From NCBI GenBank assembly GCA_023401495.1, contig JAEXDU010000111.1, positions 1 through 33,533 of the forward strand: a stretch of 33,533 nt of DNA, written 5' to 3'. Below are positions 1 to 7,697 of the stretch, in pieces. The stretch's first letter is position 1. The number at the start of each line of letters is the position of its first letter. This DNA comes from Bacillota bacterium. Lineage in GTDB: Bacteria > Bacillota > Clostridia > Oscillospirales > Acutalibacteraceae. The notes below the pieces were generated by a model. That model was not told the origin of the DNA, made no database searches, and worked only from the letters and a program-made list of their open reading frames with translations. A program made the translations under genes and the position numbers.

Positions 1-2093
1 CCCGATCCCTTCGTACCGTTCAGATGGCGCTGCTCTCGGCAGCGGCGGCGTTCGGCTTGTTTTACGCGTATGCTCAGACAGTGGTGCTGCCCGCTCAGCA
101 GATGAACGGGCGCGACGCTGTGCTGACGGGTACGGTCTGCGAGTTGCCCGTCAGCGCCTATGGACGGTATTATTATGTCATCCGGGTGCAGAGCATCTCC
201 GCAGACGGCGCGCCGTATGTGGAAAAAATCCGCCTTTCTACCCAGAACGCATTGAACGTGGAGCCCTATGACACCATCGAGGGCAAAGCGCACTTTTATA
301 CGCCGAGGGGCGGGGAAGGGTTCGATTCTCCATCCTACTACGCCTCAAAGGGCATCACACTGTTTGCGTATTTGTACGAGTACGAGCCGGTCAAAGTCAC
401 TTCCACACAGCACAGGCCGCCGTACTTTGCGGCGCTTTCGCTGCGTCGCAGTATGACCGGCGCGCTGTACCGCCTGCTGCCCGCGCGGCAAGCCGGGCTT
501 TCCGCAGGGGTGCTGCTGGGCGATACTTCCGGCATCGACGAGCAGGTGAAGTCTGATTTTCAGACGACCGGGGTGACGCATATCCTGTCGGTTTCGGGCC
601 TGCATATGACGACCATGGCGCAGTTTTTTCTGTTGTTGCTTGGGCTTCTGCGGCTCCCGCGCAGGGCCGGCGCCGCGGCCGCGATGGCCGGAGTGTTCGG
701 CTTTATGGCGGTGACGGGCTTTGTGCCCTCGGTTTTGCGCAGCGGCATTATGAGCTTGATTTACCTGTTTGGCATCGTGGCGCGCCGCAGGGCAGATTCC
801 TTGAATTCGCTGGGGATCGCCGCGCTGCTGATCTGTACGGCAAACCCTTACGCCGCGGCGGATCTTGGGCTGTTGCTGTCCTTTTCCGCCACGCTCGGCA
901 TGATTTTATGCGCCGGGCCGCTCAGTACCCGCCTGCGCGCCTTGTATGAAACGGTGCCCGTCGGGCGCGCTCTGCTCGACGGCGTCAATTCCGCCGTGTG
1001 CACCACCGTTACGGCCACAGTGTTCACTCTGCCGATTCTGATTTTGTCCTTCGGCACGGTGTCGCTGATTTCGCCGCTGTCGAATGTGCTGCAGATTCTG
1101 CCGTCCACACTGCTGATGGTGTGTGCGGCGCTGGGCGCAGGAATCTATGTGATGGGCCTGCCGTTTCTGGCGATGCCCTTCGTGTTTGGTACGGGTCTGC
1201 TTTCCAATTACATGATCGGCTGCGCGCGCCTTCTGGCGCAAATTCCTTATGCGAGCATTTCGGCGTCTTACGGTTTTGTGCATCTGTGGCTTGCGGGTTC
1301 TCTGCTGCTTGCGGCGATCGTGATCGTCCGGCCGCCCTCCGGTGCAGCAAAGCGGTCGGCGGCGCTGCTCAGCATGATCTTGCTGCTGTGCGGCGTGTTT
1401 TCTTACCAGCTTTCCATGCGGTCGGTCACGCGGGTCGCAGTGCTTCAGGAGGGCGATGGACTTTGCGTCGTGCTCACTCATCAGGGGCATGGCGCGGTGA
1501 TCGGCTGCGGTGGATTTACATCGTCTACCGCGCGGAATTACCTGCGTGGGCAGGGCGTACGGCAGCTCGATTATCTGCAGCTGGTGAGGGATTCCAAGGA
1601 AGAAGCCCTGCTTGCGTCGGAGCTGATTTCGTCTTTTCAACCGAAACAGGTGCTGTTGTGGAAAAACGGACAGGACAACGAGTTCCTGCAAAAACAGCTG
1701 AAAAACGCGGAGAAGGTCCATTGTTTTGATACCAGAGCACAGACCGAGCTGTGGGACATGGTTCAGGTGGAGCAGTATGCCGACGGTCTGCAGGGTTATA
1801 CGGGCATTTCGGTCAATGATGTCACATTTCTGCTCGCATCCGCAGAGTGCCGCGCCGATGCCTTGCCTGCTAAGTGGCGGCAGACCGATTTTGTGATCGC
1901 CGACGATCTGCCGCGCCGGATGGAAGCGCTGTCGCCGTTTGTCACGGTGCTGTCGATGTCGGAGGAAACCGCGCAGGCTAGTGTTATTCGGCTCGGCGAC
2001 GTCGGACTTGTGTCGGCGTCTACCGGGGATGCGGGCCATGTGCTGATCGATACCCGACCAGGAGGAAAGATTGTATTAAGGAGGAACGTCTGA
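1..2093 (+). CDS. comEC: ComEC/Rec2 DNA-uptake channel protein (5' partial)
   Basis: Membrane channel that passes single-stranded DNA into the cytoplasm during competence. The frame is open through the left edge. The first in-window ATG is at 24, but the N-terminal transmembrane helices normally ahead of the DUF4131 domain are missing, so the true start lies upstream. About 690 residues are visible. A soluble beta-rich DUF4131-like region comes first, then a long multi-pass region with the family motif HILSVSGLHM (nt ~580-610), then a C-terminal region where a metallo-beta-lactamase-like domain is expected. That last domain is degenerate: the usual HxHxDH metal motif is replaced by LVRDSKEEALL. 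It overlaps holA by one base (TGATG) and is probably cotranscribed with it. The family call is firm; DNA-uptake activity is not shown. Confidence 0.9.
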   Translation, partial: RSLRTVQMALLSAAAAFGLFYAYAQTVVLPAQQMNGRDAVLTGTVCELPVSAYGRYYYVIRVQSISADGAPYVEKIRLSTQNALNVEPYDTIEGKAHFYTPRGGEGFDSPSYYASKGITLFAYLYEYEPVKVTSTQHRPPYFAALSLRRSMTGALYRLLPARQAGLSAGVLLGDTSGIDEQVKSDFQTTGVTHILSVSGLHMTTMAQFFLLLLGLLRLPRRAGAAAAMAGVFGFMAVTGFVPSVLRSGIMSLIYLFGIVARRRADSLNSLGIAALLICTANPYAAADLGLLLSFSATLGMILCAGPLSTRLRALYETVPVGRALLDGVNSAVCTTVTATVFTLPILILSFGTVSLISPLSNVLQILPSTLLMVCAALGAGIYVMGLPFLAMPFVFGTGLLSNYMIGCARLLAQIPYASISASYGFVHLWLAGSLLLAAIVIVRPPSGAAKRSAALLSMILLLCGVFSYQLSMRSVTRVAVLQEGDGLCVVLTHQGHGAVIGCGGFTSSTARNYLRGQGVRQLDYLQLVRDSKEEALLASELISSFQPKQVLLWKNGQDNEFLQKQLKNAEKVHCFDTRAQTELWDMVQVEQYADGLQGYTGISVNDVTFLLASAECRADALPAKWRQTDFVIADDLPRRMEALSPFVTVLSMSEETAQASVIRLGDVGLVSASTGDAGHVLIDTRPGGKIVLRRNV

Positions 2094-3145
2094 TGCCGGA
2101 ACTTACGGAAGCCCAGTGGAAAAAAGCCGCCGATCGTCTGGAGCTGGACGGCCTGTGCTTTCTATATGGGGAAGAAAAATATCTGATTGCAGCCTATCTG
2201 AAACGGCTGCTGAAGAAAGCTTCAGAACAGCCCTTTGCGGATTTTAACGTGCAGCGCTTTTCGGGCGACGGCCTTTTGGCCGACAAGGTGGCCGACGCGG
2301 CGGAGGCTCTGCCGATGATGGCGGAAAAGAAGTACGTTGTCATCACCGATCTGGACGTGGAAAAGCTGCCCGCGCGCGAGCTGAGTAAGCTGTACGAGCT
2401 GGTGGAAAATCTTCCCGAAACCACGGTGCTGCTCGTGTTTCAGCCGACGCTTGAGATGGATGTGAAAAAATCCGCCGCGTGGAAAAAATGGCTCACCGTG
2501 GTCAAAAAGCAGGGCACGGTGGTCGAGGTGCGCCCGCGCGAGGGGGCCGAGCTCGAGCGCCTGCTGTGCGCCTACGCGGAAAAACGCGGCTGCGAGCTTT
2601 CGCGGCAGGACGCGGCCTTTTTGATCTCTCAGTGCGGCAAAGAGCTGCAAACGCTGTTTCACGAGCTGGACAAGCTCTGCGCCTACATAGGCAAGGGTGC
2701 GATTACCCGCGCGGCGATCGACCGCGTTGCGGTGAAAAATCTGGAAACGACGGTGTTCCTGCTCTCGAAAGCACTGGTGTCCGCGCAGTACGATAAGGCA
2801 TATTCCCTGCTCGATCTGCTGTACCAGCAGCGGGAAGAGCCGGTGGCGGTGCTGGCGGTGCTGTCGTCGGCCTATGTGGATTTGTACCGCGTGCGCGCGT
2901 GCGTGCAGGGCGGCCACAGCCCGGCGGAGCTTGCAAACTATTTTCCGTATAAGGGAAAGGAATTCCGCCTGAAAAACGCGGAGCGTGACATGAAAGGCCT
3001 TTCTTTGGAAAAACTGAGAGAGAGCCTTGAAGTATTGCTGGAAACCGACATCGGGCTGAAAAGCTCGCGCACCGGGGACCGTATTTTAATGGAGAAGCTG
3101 ATTGCCCGGCTGCTGCTGATTGCCGAGAAGGAGCGAATAACTTGA
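2093..3145 (+). CDS. holA: DNA polymerase III delta subunit
   Basis: Clamp-loader delta subunit, which opens the beta sliding clamp during replication. The 350-aa product has the usual HolA length. It begins with the family's N-terminal fold (LCFLYGEEKYLIAAYLKRL, then FADFNVQRFSG) and continues with an AAA+-like region (KKYVVITDLDVEKLP) that lacks a Walker A motif, as delta subunits do. The C-terminal helical region includes VFLLSKALVSAQYDKAYSLL. The ATG overlaps the comEC stop, and an AAGGAGG ribosome site sits at 2078-2083 inside comEC, so translation is probably coupled. The comEC-holA order is common in Firmicutes. Confidence 0.93.
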   Translation: MPELTEAQWKKAADRLELDGLCFLYGEEKYLIAAYLKRLLKKASEQPFADFNVQRFSGDGLLADKVADAAEALPMMAEKKYVVITDLDVEKLPARELSKLYELVENLPETTVLLVFQPTLEMDVKKSAAWKKWLTVVKKQGTVVEVRPREGAELERLLCAYAEKRGCELSRQDAAFLISQCGKELQTLFHELDKLCAYIGKGAITRAAIDRVAVKNLETTVFLLSKALVSAQYDKAYSLLDLLYQQREEPVAVLAVLSSAYVDLYRVRACVQGGHSPAELANYFPYKGKEFRLKNAERDMKGLSLEKLRESLEVLLETDIGLKSSRTGDRILMEKLIARLLLIAEKERIT

Positions 3146-3750
3146 TCAAAATCAAAGAAGCGGTCATCGTGGAGGGAAAGTATGACAAAATCAAGCTTTC
3201 CTCGATCATCGACGGTCTGATTATCGAAACGCGCGGCTTTCGCATTTTTAAAGATGAGCGTCAGATGGCGCTGATTCGCCGCATGGCGGAAACGCGCGGC
3301 CTGTTGATTCTGACCGACAGCGATTCCGCGGGATTTCTCATCCGCCACCACCTGATGAGCGCAATCCCGGAAAAGTACATTAAGCATGCCTATATTCCGG
3401 ATGTTCTGGGCAAAGAGCGCCGTAAGGTAAAAGGCTCTAAAGAGGGCAAGCTGGGGGTGGAAGGGGTCTCGAAGCAGCAGATTTTAGAGGCGCTCGACCG
3501 CGCGGGCGTGCTTTGTGAAGAAGACTCTGTTCCAGAGTGGGAGGCTCCCGCGGCGGTGCGAAAGATCGAAAAAGCAGACCTGTTCCGCGACGGCCTGACC
3601 GGCGGGGAGAACAGCGCGCAGAACCGCAGGCTGCTGCTCGAGCACCTGAGTCTGCCGGAGCATCTTGCGACGAACGCACTGCTGAAAGTGCTCAACAGCA
3701 TGATGACTTACGAGGAATACAGTGCCCTTGTCGAAAAACTTTTGAAATAA
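3142..3750 (+). CDS. Toprim-domain protein (RNase M5-like, DUF4093 type)
   Basis: A 202-aa protein with an N-terminal Toprim fold: VIVEGKYDK supplies the conserved glutamate, and LILTDSDSAG supplies the DxD motif, both used for metal binding in the family. The C-terminal half (about residues 120-202) matches the DUF4093 region that follows Toprim in clostridial RNase M5-like proteins. RNase M5 matures 5S rRNA, but this protein is a relative and its substrate cannot be read from the sequence. The start is TTG at 3142, overlapping the holA stop by 4 bases, with GAGAAGGAG at 3124-3132 as ribosome site. It is the third gene of the comEC operon. Confidence 0.82.
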   Translation: MIKIKEAVIVEGKYDKIKLSSIIDGLIIETRGFRIFKDERQMALIRRMAETRGLLILTDSDSAGFLIRHHLMSAIPEKYIKHAYIPDVLGKERRKVKGSKEGKLGVEGVSKQQILEALDRAGVLCEEDSVPEWEAPAAVRKIEKADLFRDGLTGGENSAQNRRLLLEHLSLPEHLATNALLKVLNSMMTYEEYSALVEKLLK

Positions 3751-3762
3751 AGCGAATTTTAG

Positions 3763-3792
3763 TTGACAAGTCTTTCTCTGGAATGATATAAT
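3763..3792 (+). promoter_or_regulatory. Sigma-A-type promoter of tRNA-Leu
   Basis: TTGACA at 3763-3768 and TATAAT at 3787-3792, both perfect consensus hexamers with an 18-nt spacer. It lies just downstream of the Toprim gene and about 50 bases ahead of the tRNA. Confidence 0.85.
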
Positions 3793-3845
3793 ACTGTTCG
3801 TCGAGTCGGCTCCGCGCCTGCTCGGTACTATCATTTTGCAGAAAT

Positions 3846-3930
3846 GCGGCTGTGCTGGAACTGGCAGACAGGCACGTTTGAGGGGCGTGTGAGTTATCTC
3901 GTATGGGTTCAAGTCCCATTAGCCGCACCA
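3846..3930 (+). tRNA. tRNA-Leu (anticodon GAG)
   Basis: An 85-nt type II tRNA with encoded CCA. The acceptor arms GCGGCTG (3846-3852) and TAGCCGC (3920-3926) pair with one G-U. The anticodon stem CACGT/GCGTG encloses loop TTGAGGG, giving anticodon GAG at 3880-3882 (Leu, CUY codons). A long variable arm is present and the T-arm contains GGTTCAAGTCC. It is flanked by its own promoter and terminator. Confidence 0.95.
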
Positions 3931-3967
3931 AAAACAAGGACAGGGCTTTTGCCTTGTCCTTGTTTTT
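3931..3967 (+). terminator. Intrinsic terminator of tRNA-Leu
   Basis: A 16-bp stem (AAAACAAGGACAGGGC against GCCTTGTCCTTGTTTT, one G-T pair) with a TTTT loop and a T run, immediately after the tRNA CCA end. Confidence 0.92.
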
Positions 3968-3970
3968 CGT

Positions 3971-4153
3971 CTGTCACGAGGCGAAAACCCCGGTGCAGGT
4001 TGGGTAGAACGGAAAAGAATCCGTGCGCCGTGAAAAGAAAAAAAGGCCGCAGAACGCGGGTAGAGCGTGCCAACACCCGAATCCCTCAGGGCGGGCCAAG
4101 GGTATCAGGTAAAACGAATACTGAATTATGTCCGTTTTAGCCTGAGTTTTTTT
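3971..4153 (+). ncRNA. Possible structured RNA, unassigned
   Basis: About 180 nt with no convincing gene, lying between the tRNA terminator and a second terminator-like hairpin. It has several short potential stems: ACGGA/TCCGT at 4009-4013 and 4020-4024, CGGGT/ACCCG at 4057-4061 and 4075-4079, and CCCT/AGGG near 4083-4090. No known riboswitch, 6S, SRP or tmRNA signature was recognised, and no clear promoter is seen. The region could equally be decayed sequence. Low confidence. Confidence 0.2.
4105..4153 (+). terminator. Terminator-like hairpin
   Basis: TCAGG-TAAAACG (4105-4116) pairs with CGTTTTAGCCTGA (4133-4145) with one bulged base, followed by a run of T from 4147. There is no gene directly upstream apart from the tRNA, which already has its own terminator. 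Confidence 0.55.
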
Positions 4154-4303
4154 ATGCTACACTTGCAAATTTTATTTGACCTTCAGATTGATATTCGCTC
4201 CATATAAAAATGTTAAGAAAAAGTGCAAAATTTCAAGGTTAAAGTGGTAGATAAAGCACCTTATAAGAATTATAGTATTAACAAATAAACGGAGGTGCAT
4301 TTT

Positions 4304-4753
4304 ATGAATTTAGGAGAGAATTTATTTAAAGCAAGAAAACAGAGCGGCCTATCACAAGAAGAAGTTGCGGAAAAATTGGGCGTAAGCAGACAAACCATTT
4401 CCAAATGGGAACTGGATGAAACACTTCCAGATATTCATCAATCGAAAAAGTTAGCTTCATTATATCATTTGTCTCTAGATGAGTTGATTGAGTTTGATGT
4501 TGATTTGAAAGAAATCGAGCGTGTTATTGAAAATACTACTCAAGAAAAACAAGATAAAATAAACTGGACAAATGTGTGGGGTAAGAAATATCCCATCCTT
4601 ACAACTTATCAAAATGAAGTTGATACCACTGAATATGCGGAAACAATAACGAAACTTTTAAAGCGACTAAGCAATGATTATGGGTATAATGACATAGACT
4701 CATTATTAGTATTAAAGGATATTTTAGCGCAAGTGTGGAAGCAGAAAAAGTAA
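4304..4753 (+). CDS. XRE-family helix-turn-helix regulator
   Basis: A 149-aa DNA-binding protein. Residues 1-60 form a classic Cro/CI-type HTH: LGENLFKARKQSGLSQEEVA, then VSRQTISKWELDETLPD, then LSLDELI. The rest is charged, helical and of unrecognised function, with no membrane segment, unlike many relatives that carry C-terminal helices. The start is ATG 4304 with GGAGGT at 4291-4296; an in-frame GTG at 4295 overlaps the ribosome site and is unlikely. The gene is visibly AT-rich compared with the genes on either side, which suggests recent acquisition. It stands alone between two terminators, so no target is suggested by context. Confidence 0.85.
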   Translation: MNLGENLFKARKQSGLSQEEVAEKLGVSRQTISKWELDETLPDIHQSKKLASLYHLSLDELIEFDVDLKEIERVIENTTQEKQDKINWTNVWGKKYPILTTYQNEVDTTEYAETITKLLKRLSNDYGYNDIDSLLVLKDILAQVWKQKK

Positions 4754-4822
4754 TGTGATTGAATAAAATATGCATTATGAGAACGAAATGTCTGCATCTA
4801 TTTTGACCTAATGACACAAAGA

Positions 4823-4876
4823 GGAAAACCCACGTAGTTACCGGATGATTCCGGTGATTGCGCGGGTTTTCTTTTT
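4823..4876 (+). terminator. Intrinsic terminator after the XRE gene
   Basis: GGAAAACCCACG pairs with CGCGGGTTTTC across a loop containing a smaller CCGGATGATTCCGG hairpin, followed by TTTTTT. Confidence 0.8.
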
Positions 4877-5001
4877 TGCGTTTTTCAGTCTGAATTTATG
4901 CTCACACGACACTTGTACGACACCTGTACCGTTTTCCTTGTTTTATATCTCCCAATTCTAAATAGTATGTTTTTATTATCATATCAGTTTTTTCTGCCCT
5001 A

Positions 5002-5029
5002 TTGTACTATACTAATTTTGTAATATAAT
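5002..5029 (+). promoter_or_regulatory. Promoter of the nitroreductase gene
   Basis: TTGTAC at 5002-5007, a 16-nt spacer and TATAAT at 5024-5029, 34 bases ahead of the start codon. The preceding AT-rich stretch from about 4880 holds nothing else I recognise. Confidence 0.6.
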
Positions 5030-5063
5030 CATAATTACAGGCTGAGAAAGTGAGGGAAAATTT

Positions 5064-5582
5064 ATGTTGGATCTGTTGCTTACAAGAAGAAGCTGCCGAA
5101 AATTTGAAGACAGGGCTGTGGAAGCGGAGAAAAAAGAAAAGCTTCTTCAGGCAGCACAGCTGGGGCCCACCGGGAAGAATACCCGCCCATGGGAGTTTGT
5201 AGTGGTCGAAAAGAAAGAGACACTTCAAAAGCTTGGTGACTGCCGCCAGCCGAATCAGCCGTTTTTACCGAAGACGCCCCTTGCGATCGTGGTATTGGGC
5301 AATACACAGAAAACCGATACCTGGATAGAAGACGCCTCTATCTCCGCTGTCTTGATGCAGCTGGAAGCAGAGAAATTGGGGCTTGGCTCCTGCTGGGTGC
5401 AGATTCGGTTAAGAGAATCCAATCAGGGAATGAGCAGTGAAGAGTATGTGCGTAAACTCCTTGGGATTCCAGAGCATATGGCAGTGCTTTCTATTATTGC
5501 AGTGGGATATCCGAGTGGGACAATGCCTGCACATCAATTAGACGAAGTAGATCAGGCAAAGATTCATACAGAAACGTATTAA
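5064..5582 (+). CDS. Nitroreductase-family FMN oxidoreductase
   Basis: A 172-aa single-domain nitroreductase, expected to bind FMN as a dimer and use NAD(P)H to reduce nitro, quinone or similar acceptors. The natural substrate is unknown. The family signatures are in order: LLTRRSCRKFEDRAVE at the N-terminus (FMN phosphate-binding arginines), GPTGKNTRPWEFVVV, and DASISAVLMQLEAEKLGLGS followed by CWVQ. The C-terminus ISIIAVGYPSG-like segment (LSIIAVGYPSG) is also typical. ATG 5064 is preceded by AGTGAGGGA as a weak ribosome site. It is a single gene with its own promoter. Confidence 0.9.
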   Translation: MLDLLLTRRSCRKFEDRAVEAEKKEKLLQAAQLGPTGKNTRPWEFVVVEKKETLQKLGDCRQPNQPFLPKTPLAIVVLGNTQKTDTWIEDASISAVLMQLEAEKLGLGSCWVQIRLRESNQGMSSEEYVRKLLGIPEHMAVLSIIAVGYPSGTMPAHQLDEVDQAKIHTETY

Positions 5583-5887
5583 GCACGGCCAAATCAGGCA
5601 CAGAGATCGGATTGCCGAACAGCGTTATCGAACGGCAAGCGGAACAGGAAACGCCGGGGACTCGCCAGACGTCGCATAAAACGAAGATCGGCAGGCAACG
5701 AAATCTCGCTGCCTGCAAAACTATATCGTCCCGCTTCACCACGGTTTCAAAAATGCCCCTATCGCACTGTGGAAAAAGGCAAGACCTGTCTTTTTTTATC
5801 TAAAACAACGTGATATGATGGATGCAGCGGCACTTGTATTCATCGGTAAGCAAAAATTTGAGGATTCATTTGAAGGGAGATTTTATT
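5583..5887. other. Intergenic region without a recognised gene
   Basis: About 305 bases. Two inverted repeats are visible: TTGCCG/CGGCAA around 5611-5634, and GCAGGCA/TGCCTGC at 5691-5697 and 5710-5716. The second could act as a weak terminator for the nitroreductase but lacks a T run. A short T run follows a very small stem near 5780-5798. No convincing promoter or coding region was seen apart from the 5' flank of the tautomerase gene. Confidence 0.4.
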
Positions 5888-6118
5888 ATGCCTTACATTG
5901 CAATCAAGTCGTTCCCCAAGGATCAGGAAACGAAAGAAGCGGTTGTCGAGAAAATCAATCAGGTTCTTTTGGAACTCTGGGGCTGCCCGCAGGAAGCAAT
6001 CACCATTTCAATTGAAGAGGTTGCACCGGCGGATTGGGAGGAGAAGGTCATTAAACCTGAGATCAATCCCAAGAAGGAAAGTATGATGATCCTGTCCGGG
6101 AAAAAGTGCTACAAATAA
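5888..6118 (+). CDS. PptA-like tautomerase (4-oxalocrotonate tautomerase superfamily)
   Basis: A small 76-aa enzyme subunit. It begins Met-Pro-Tyr-Ile, so after Met removal the N-terminal proline can act as the catalytic base typical of the superfamily. The pattern PYIAIKSFPKD, ITISIEEVAPADWEEKV and a C-terminal SGKKCYK resembles E. coli PptA (YdcE) in length and motif spacing. The physiological substrate is unknown. The start is ATG 5888, with GAAGGGAG ending at 5881 as ribosome site; an upstream in-frame start at 5822 has no such site and would bury the proline. Confidence 0.82.
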   Translation: MPYIAIKSFPKDQETKEAVVEKINQVLLELWGCPQEAITISIEEVAPADWEEKVIKPEINPKKESMMILSGKKCYK

Positions 6119-6156
6119 GATGATGTGATTTCACGCGTTCGTTTTGCGACAAATTG

Positions 6157-6202
6157 AAAAAGAGAAGCGAATCGATTTTAAAATCGATTCGCTTCTCTTT
6201 TT
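6157..6202. terminator. Bidirectional terminator between convergent genes
   Basis: A near-perfect palindrome with 20+ bp arms (AAAAAGAGAAGCGAATCGAT and its complement), A-rich on the left and T-rich on the right. It can serve both the tautomerase gene (+) and the alcohol dehydrogenase gene (-). Confidence 0.92.
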
Positions 6203-6225
6203 GTGTTACAATTCTGAACTGGGGA

Positions 6226-7287
6226 TTACCATTTAACGTGAATTACCGGCTTGATCAAATCACTCGGTTTCTCGGCCATCAGCTTGAATGCATCCTCAAT
6301 CTTCTCAAAGCCTTCAAAGGTATGAGTGATCAATAAAGAGGTATCCACTCTGCCGTACTGAATCATCTTGAGCAGTTTTTCAATGCGAAGCGCACCGCCG
6401 GGGCAAAATCCGCCGCGGATGTCCACATTCTTCATGCCAAGTCCCCACAAATAAGCCGGGAACGCCAAAACGTCGGTGACGTCGTAGTAATTGACATTCG
6501 ATACGGTTCCGCCCGCTTTTACCATGGCGATTGCCTGCGCAAGGCTGTCTTTGTTTCCGCCGGCAATGATGACGGAATCCACATCGCCGTTTGTCAGCGC
6601 CACAATTTGCTCCACAATGTCACCTTTTTTGTAGCTGATGATATCGGTAGCTCCGTATTTTTTCGCGATTTCAACGCAGTTTGGCCGCGTTCCTACCGCA
6701 AGGATTCTTCCTGCCCCGGCAAGCTTCGCCCCGGCGATTGCCATCAGCCCAACCGGGCCGATTCCAATGACGACAACGGTGTCGCCAAAGGTCACTCTTG
6801 CGTTTTCAACGCTGTGGAAGCCTGTGGACATCATATCCACTACCATGACCGCCTGGTCTTCCGTCACACCTTCCGGCAGCAGTGCCATGTTCGCGTCGGC
6901 GTGATTCACATGGAAGAACTCCGCAAACGAGCCGTCCTTTGTTGTTGTGTATTTGAAGCTATGCAAAGGGCCTGTGTCGTGCTGATGGTATCTGCCTTGT
7001 GTTGCCGGCTGCATCCAGTCCGGTGTTGTTGTCGCGACAACGACCTTGTCGCCCGGCTTGAAACGCGTTACCAGTTCACCAACCTCGACAATTTCGCCTA
7101 CAGCCTCATGGCCGAGAATCATGCCGTCCTTGCCCTCGGTTCCCGCGCCGCCATGAGAAGTGTGTACATCCGACGTGCAGGGCGCCAGTGTGGTTGGCCG
7201 GACAATTGCGTCCAGAGGGCCGCAAACCGGCCTTTCTTTTTCGATCCAGCCCACTTCGTTAATCTTTAAAACACCAAAACCCTTCAT
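6226..7287 (-). CDS. adh: Zinc-dependent secondary alcohol dehydrogenase, NADP(H)-type
   Basis: A 353-aa medium-chain dehydrogenase expected to interconvert secondary alcohols and ketones (isopropanol/acetone type) in the cytoplasm. It closely resembles the Clostridium beijerinckii enzyme throughout: MKGFGVLKINEVGWIEKERP, APCTSDVHT, LGHEAVGEIVEVG, TTPDW, GIGPVGLMAIAGAKLAGAG. The catalytic zinc ligands C37, H60, E61 and D151 are present. Thr200-Arg201 and Tyr219 sit at the positions that select NADPH in the C. beijerinckii enzyme (Ser-Arg and Tyr there). A strong AAGGAGG precedes the start on the minus strand. It is monocistronic, with its own promoter and a shared terminator. Physiological direction is not readable. 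Confidence 0.93.
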   Translation of the reverse strand: MKGFGVLKINEVGWIEKERPVCGPLDAIVRPTTLAPCTSDVHTSHGGAGTEGKDGMILGHEAVGEIVEVGELVTRFKPGDKVVVATTTPDWMQPATQGRYHQHDTGPLHSFKYTTTKDGSFAEFFHVNHADANMALLPEGVTEDQAVMVVDMMSTGFHSVENARVTFGDTVVVIGIGPVGLMAIAGAKLAGAGRILAVGTRPNCVEIAKKYGATDIISYKKGDIVEQIVALTNGDVDSVIIAGGNKDSLAQAIAMVKAGGTVSNVNYYDVTDVLAFPAYLWGLGMKNVDIRGGFCPGGALRIEKLLKMIQYGRVDTSLLITHTFEGFEKIEDAFKLMAEKPSDLIKPVIHVKW

Positions 7288-7418
7288 CTTATAACCTCCT
7301 TATCCGAATCAAGAAATTCTGTTGATGGCCTATTGTGTCCATTTTTATCACCGGGCCTGTCGGCAGGTGACGCAATGAACGCTCTGGTACGGCAGAGCCG
7401 TATCTGATGATTGTGTTG

Positions 7419-7447
7419 ATTATATCATGACATTTCTTTGAATACAA
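7419..7447 (-). promoter_or_regulatory. Promoter of the alcohol dehydrogenase gene
   Basis: On the minus strand, TTGTAT (7447-7442), a 17-nt spacer and TATAAT (7424-7419). This leaves a leader of about 125 nt containing a GCTCTG/CAGAGC hairpin at about 7381-7398. The leader matches no riboswitch I know. Confidence 0.75.
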
Positions 7448-7465
7448 ATACAAATAAAAATATAA

Positions 7466-7480
7466 TTAGAATCATTATCA
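7466..7480. promoter_or_regulatory. Fur/PerR-like box
   Basis: TTAGAATCATTATCA matches 12 of 14 defined positions of both the Fur 7-1-7 consensus (TGATAATnATTATCA) and the PerR consensus (TTATAATnATTATAA). It lies about 19 bases beyond the -35 of the adh promoter and about 150 bases upstream of the abrB-like promoter, so the regulated gene is unclear. The rest of 7288-7632 holds nothing else recognised. Confidence 0.4.
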
Positions 7481-7632
7481 TTTATATCCCGCAATAGGAT
7501 CACATCATTTTTTACCTGACTTTGTATCTCTGCTGGAATAATAAAAAATGTTCAGGCCAAGCCGTTGCGTGCGGGCCGCCTTGTCAATAGGACAGTCAAT
7601 GGTGCAGAATATGCGGGCTGCTTATGGAGGAC

Positions 7633-7674
7633 TTGACATTTTCTTCTGTTCGTCATACTATTCATATTAGTATG
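7633..7674 (+). promoter_or_regulatory. Promoter and inverted-repeat operator of the AbrB-like gene
   Basis: TTGACA at 7633-7638, a 17-nt spacer and TACTAT at 7656-7661. A perfect inverted repeat, CATACTA (7654-7660) and TAGTATG (7668-7674) with 7 bases between, overlaps the -10 box and start site. This placement fits a repressor site, possibly autoregulation by the AbrB-like protein (inference). Confidence 0.7.
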
Positions 7675-7697
7675 TATTATATGATGAGGTGATAGGA

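Noticed and set aside
906..2039. A 377-codon open frame on the minus strand
   Set aside because: It lies wholly inside comEC, has low-complexity, arginine/histidine/glutamine-rich composition and no ribosome site; a shadow of a GC-rich gene.
3844..4140. A 98-codon plus-strand frame over the tRNA
   Set aside because: It translates the tRNA and its terminator; arginine-rich non-protein composition.
5612..5803. A 63-codon frame between the nitroreductase and tautomerase genes
   Set aside because: No ribosome site, no motif, and composition like random intergenic sequence.
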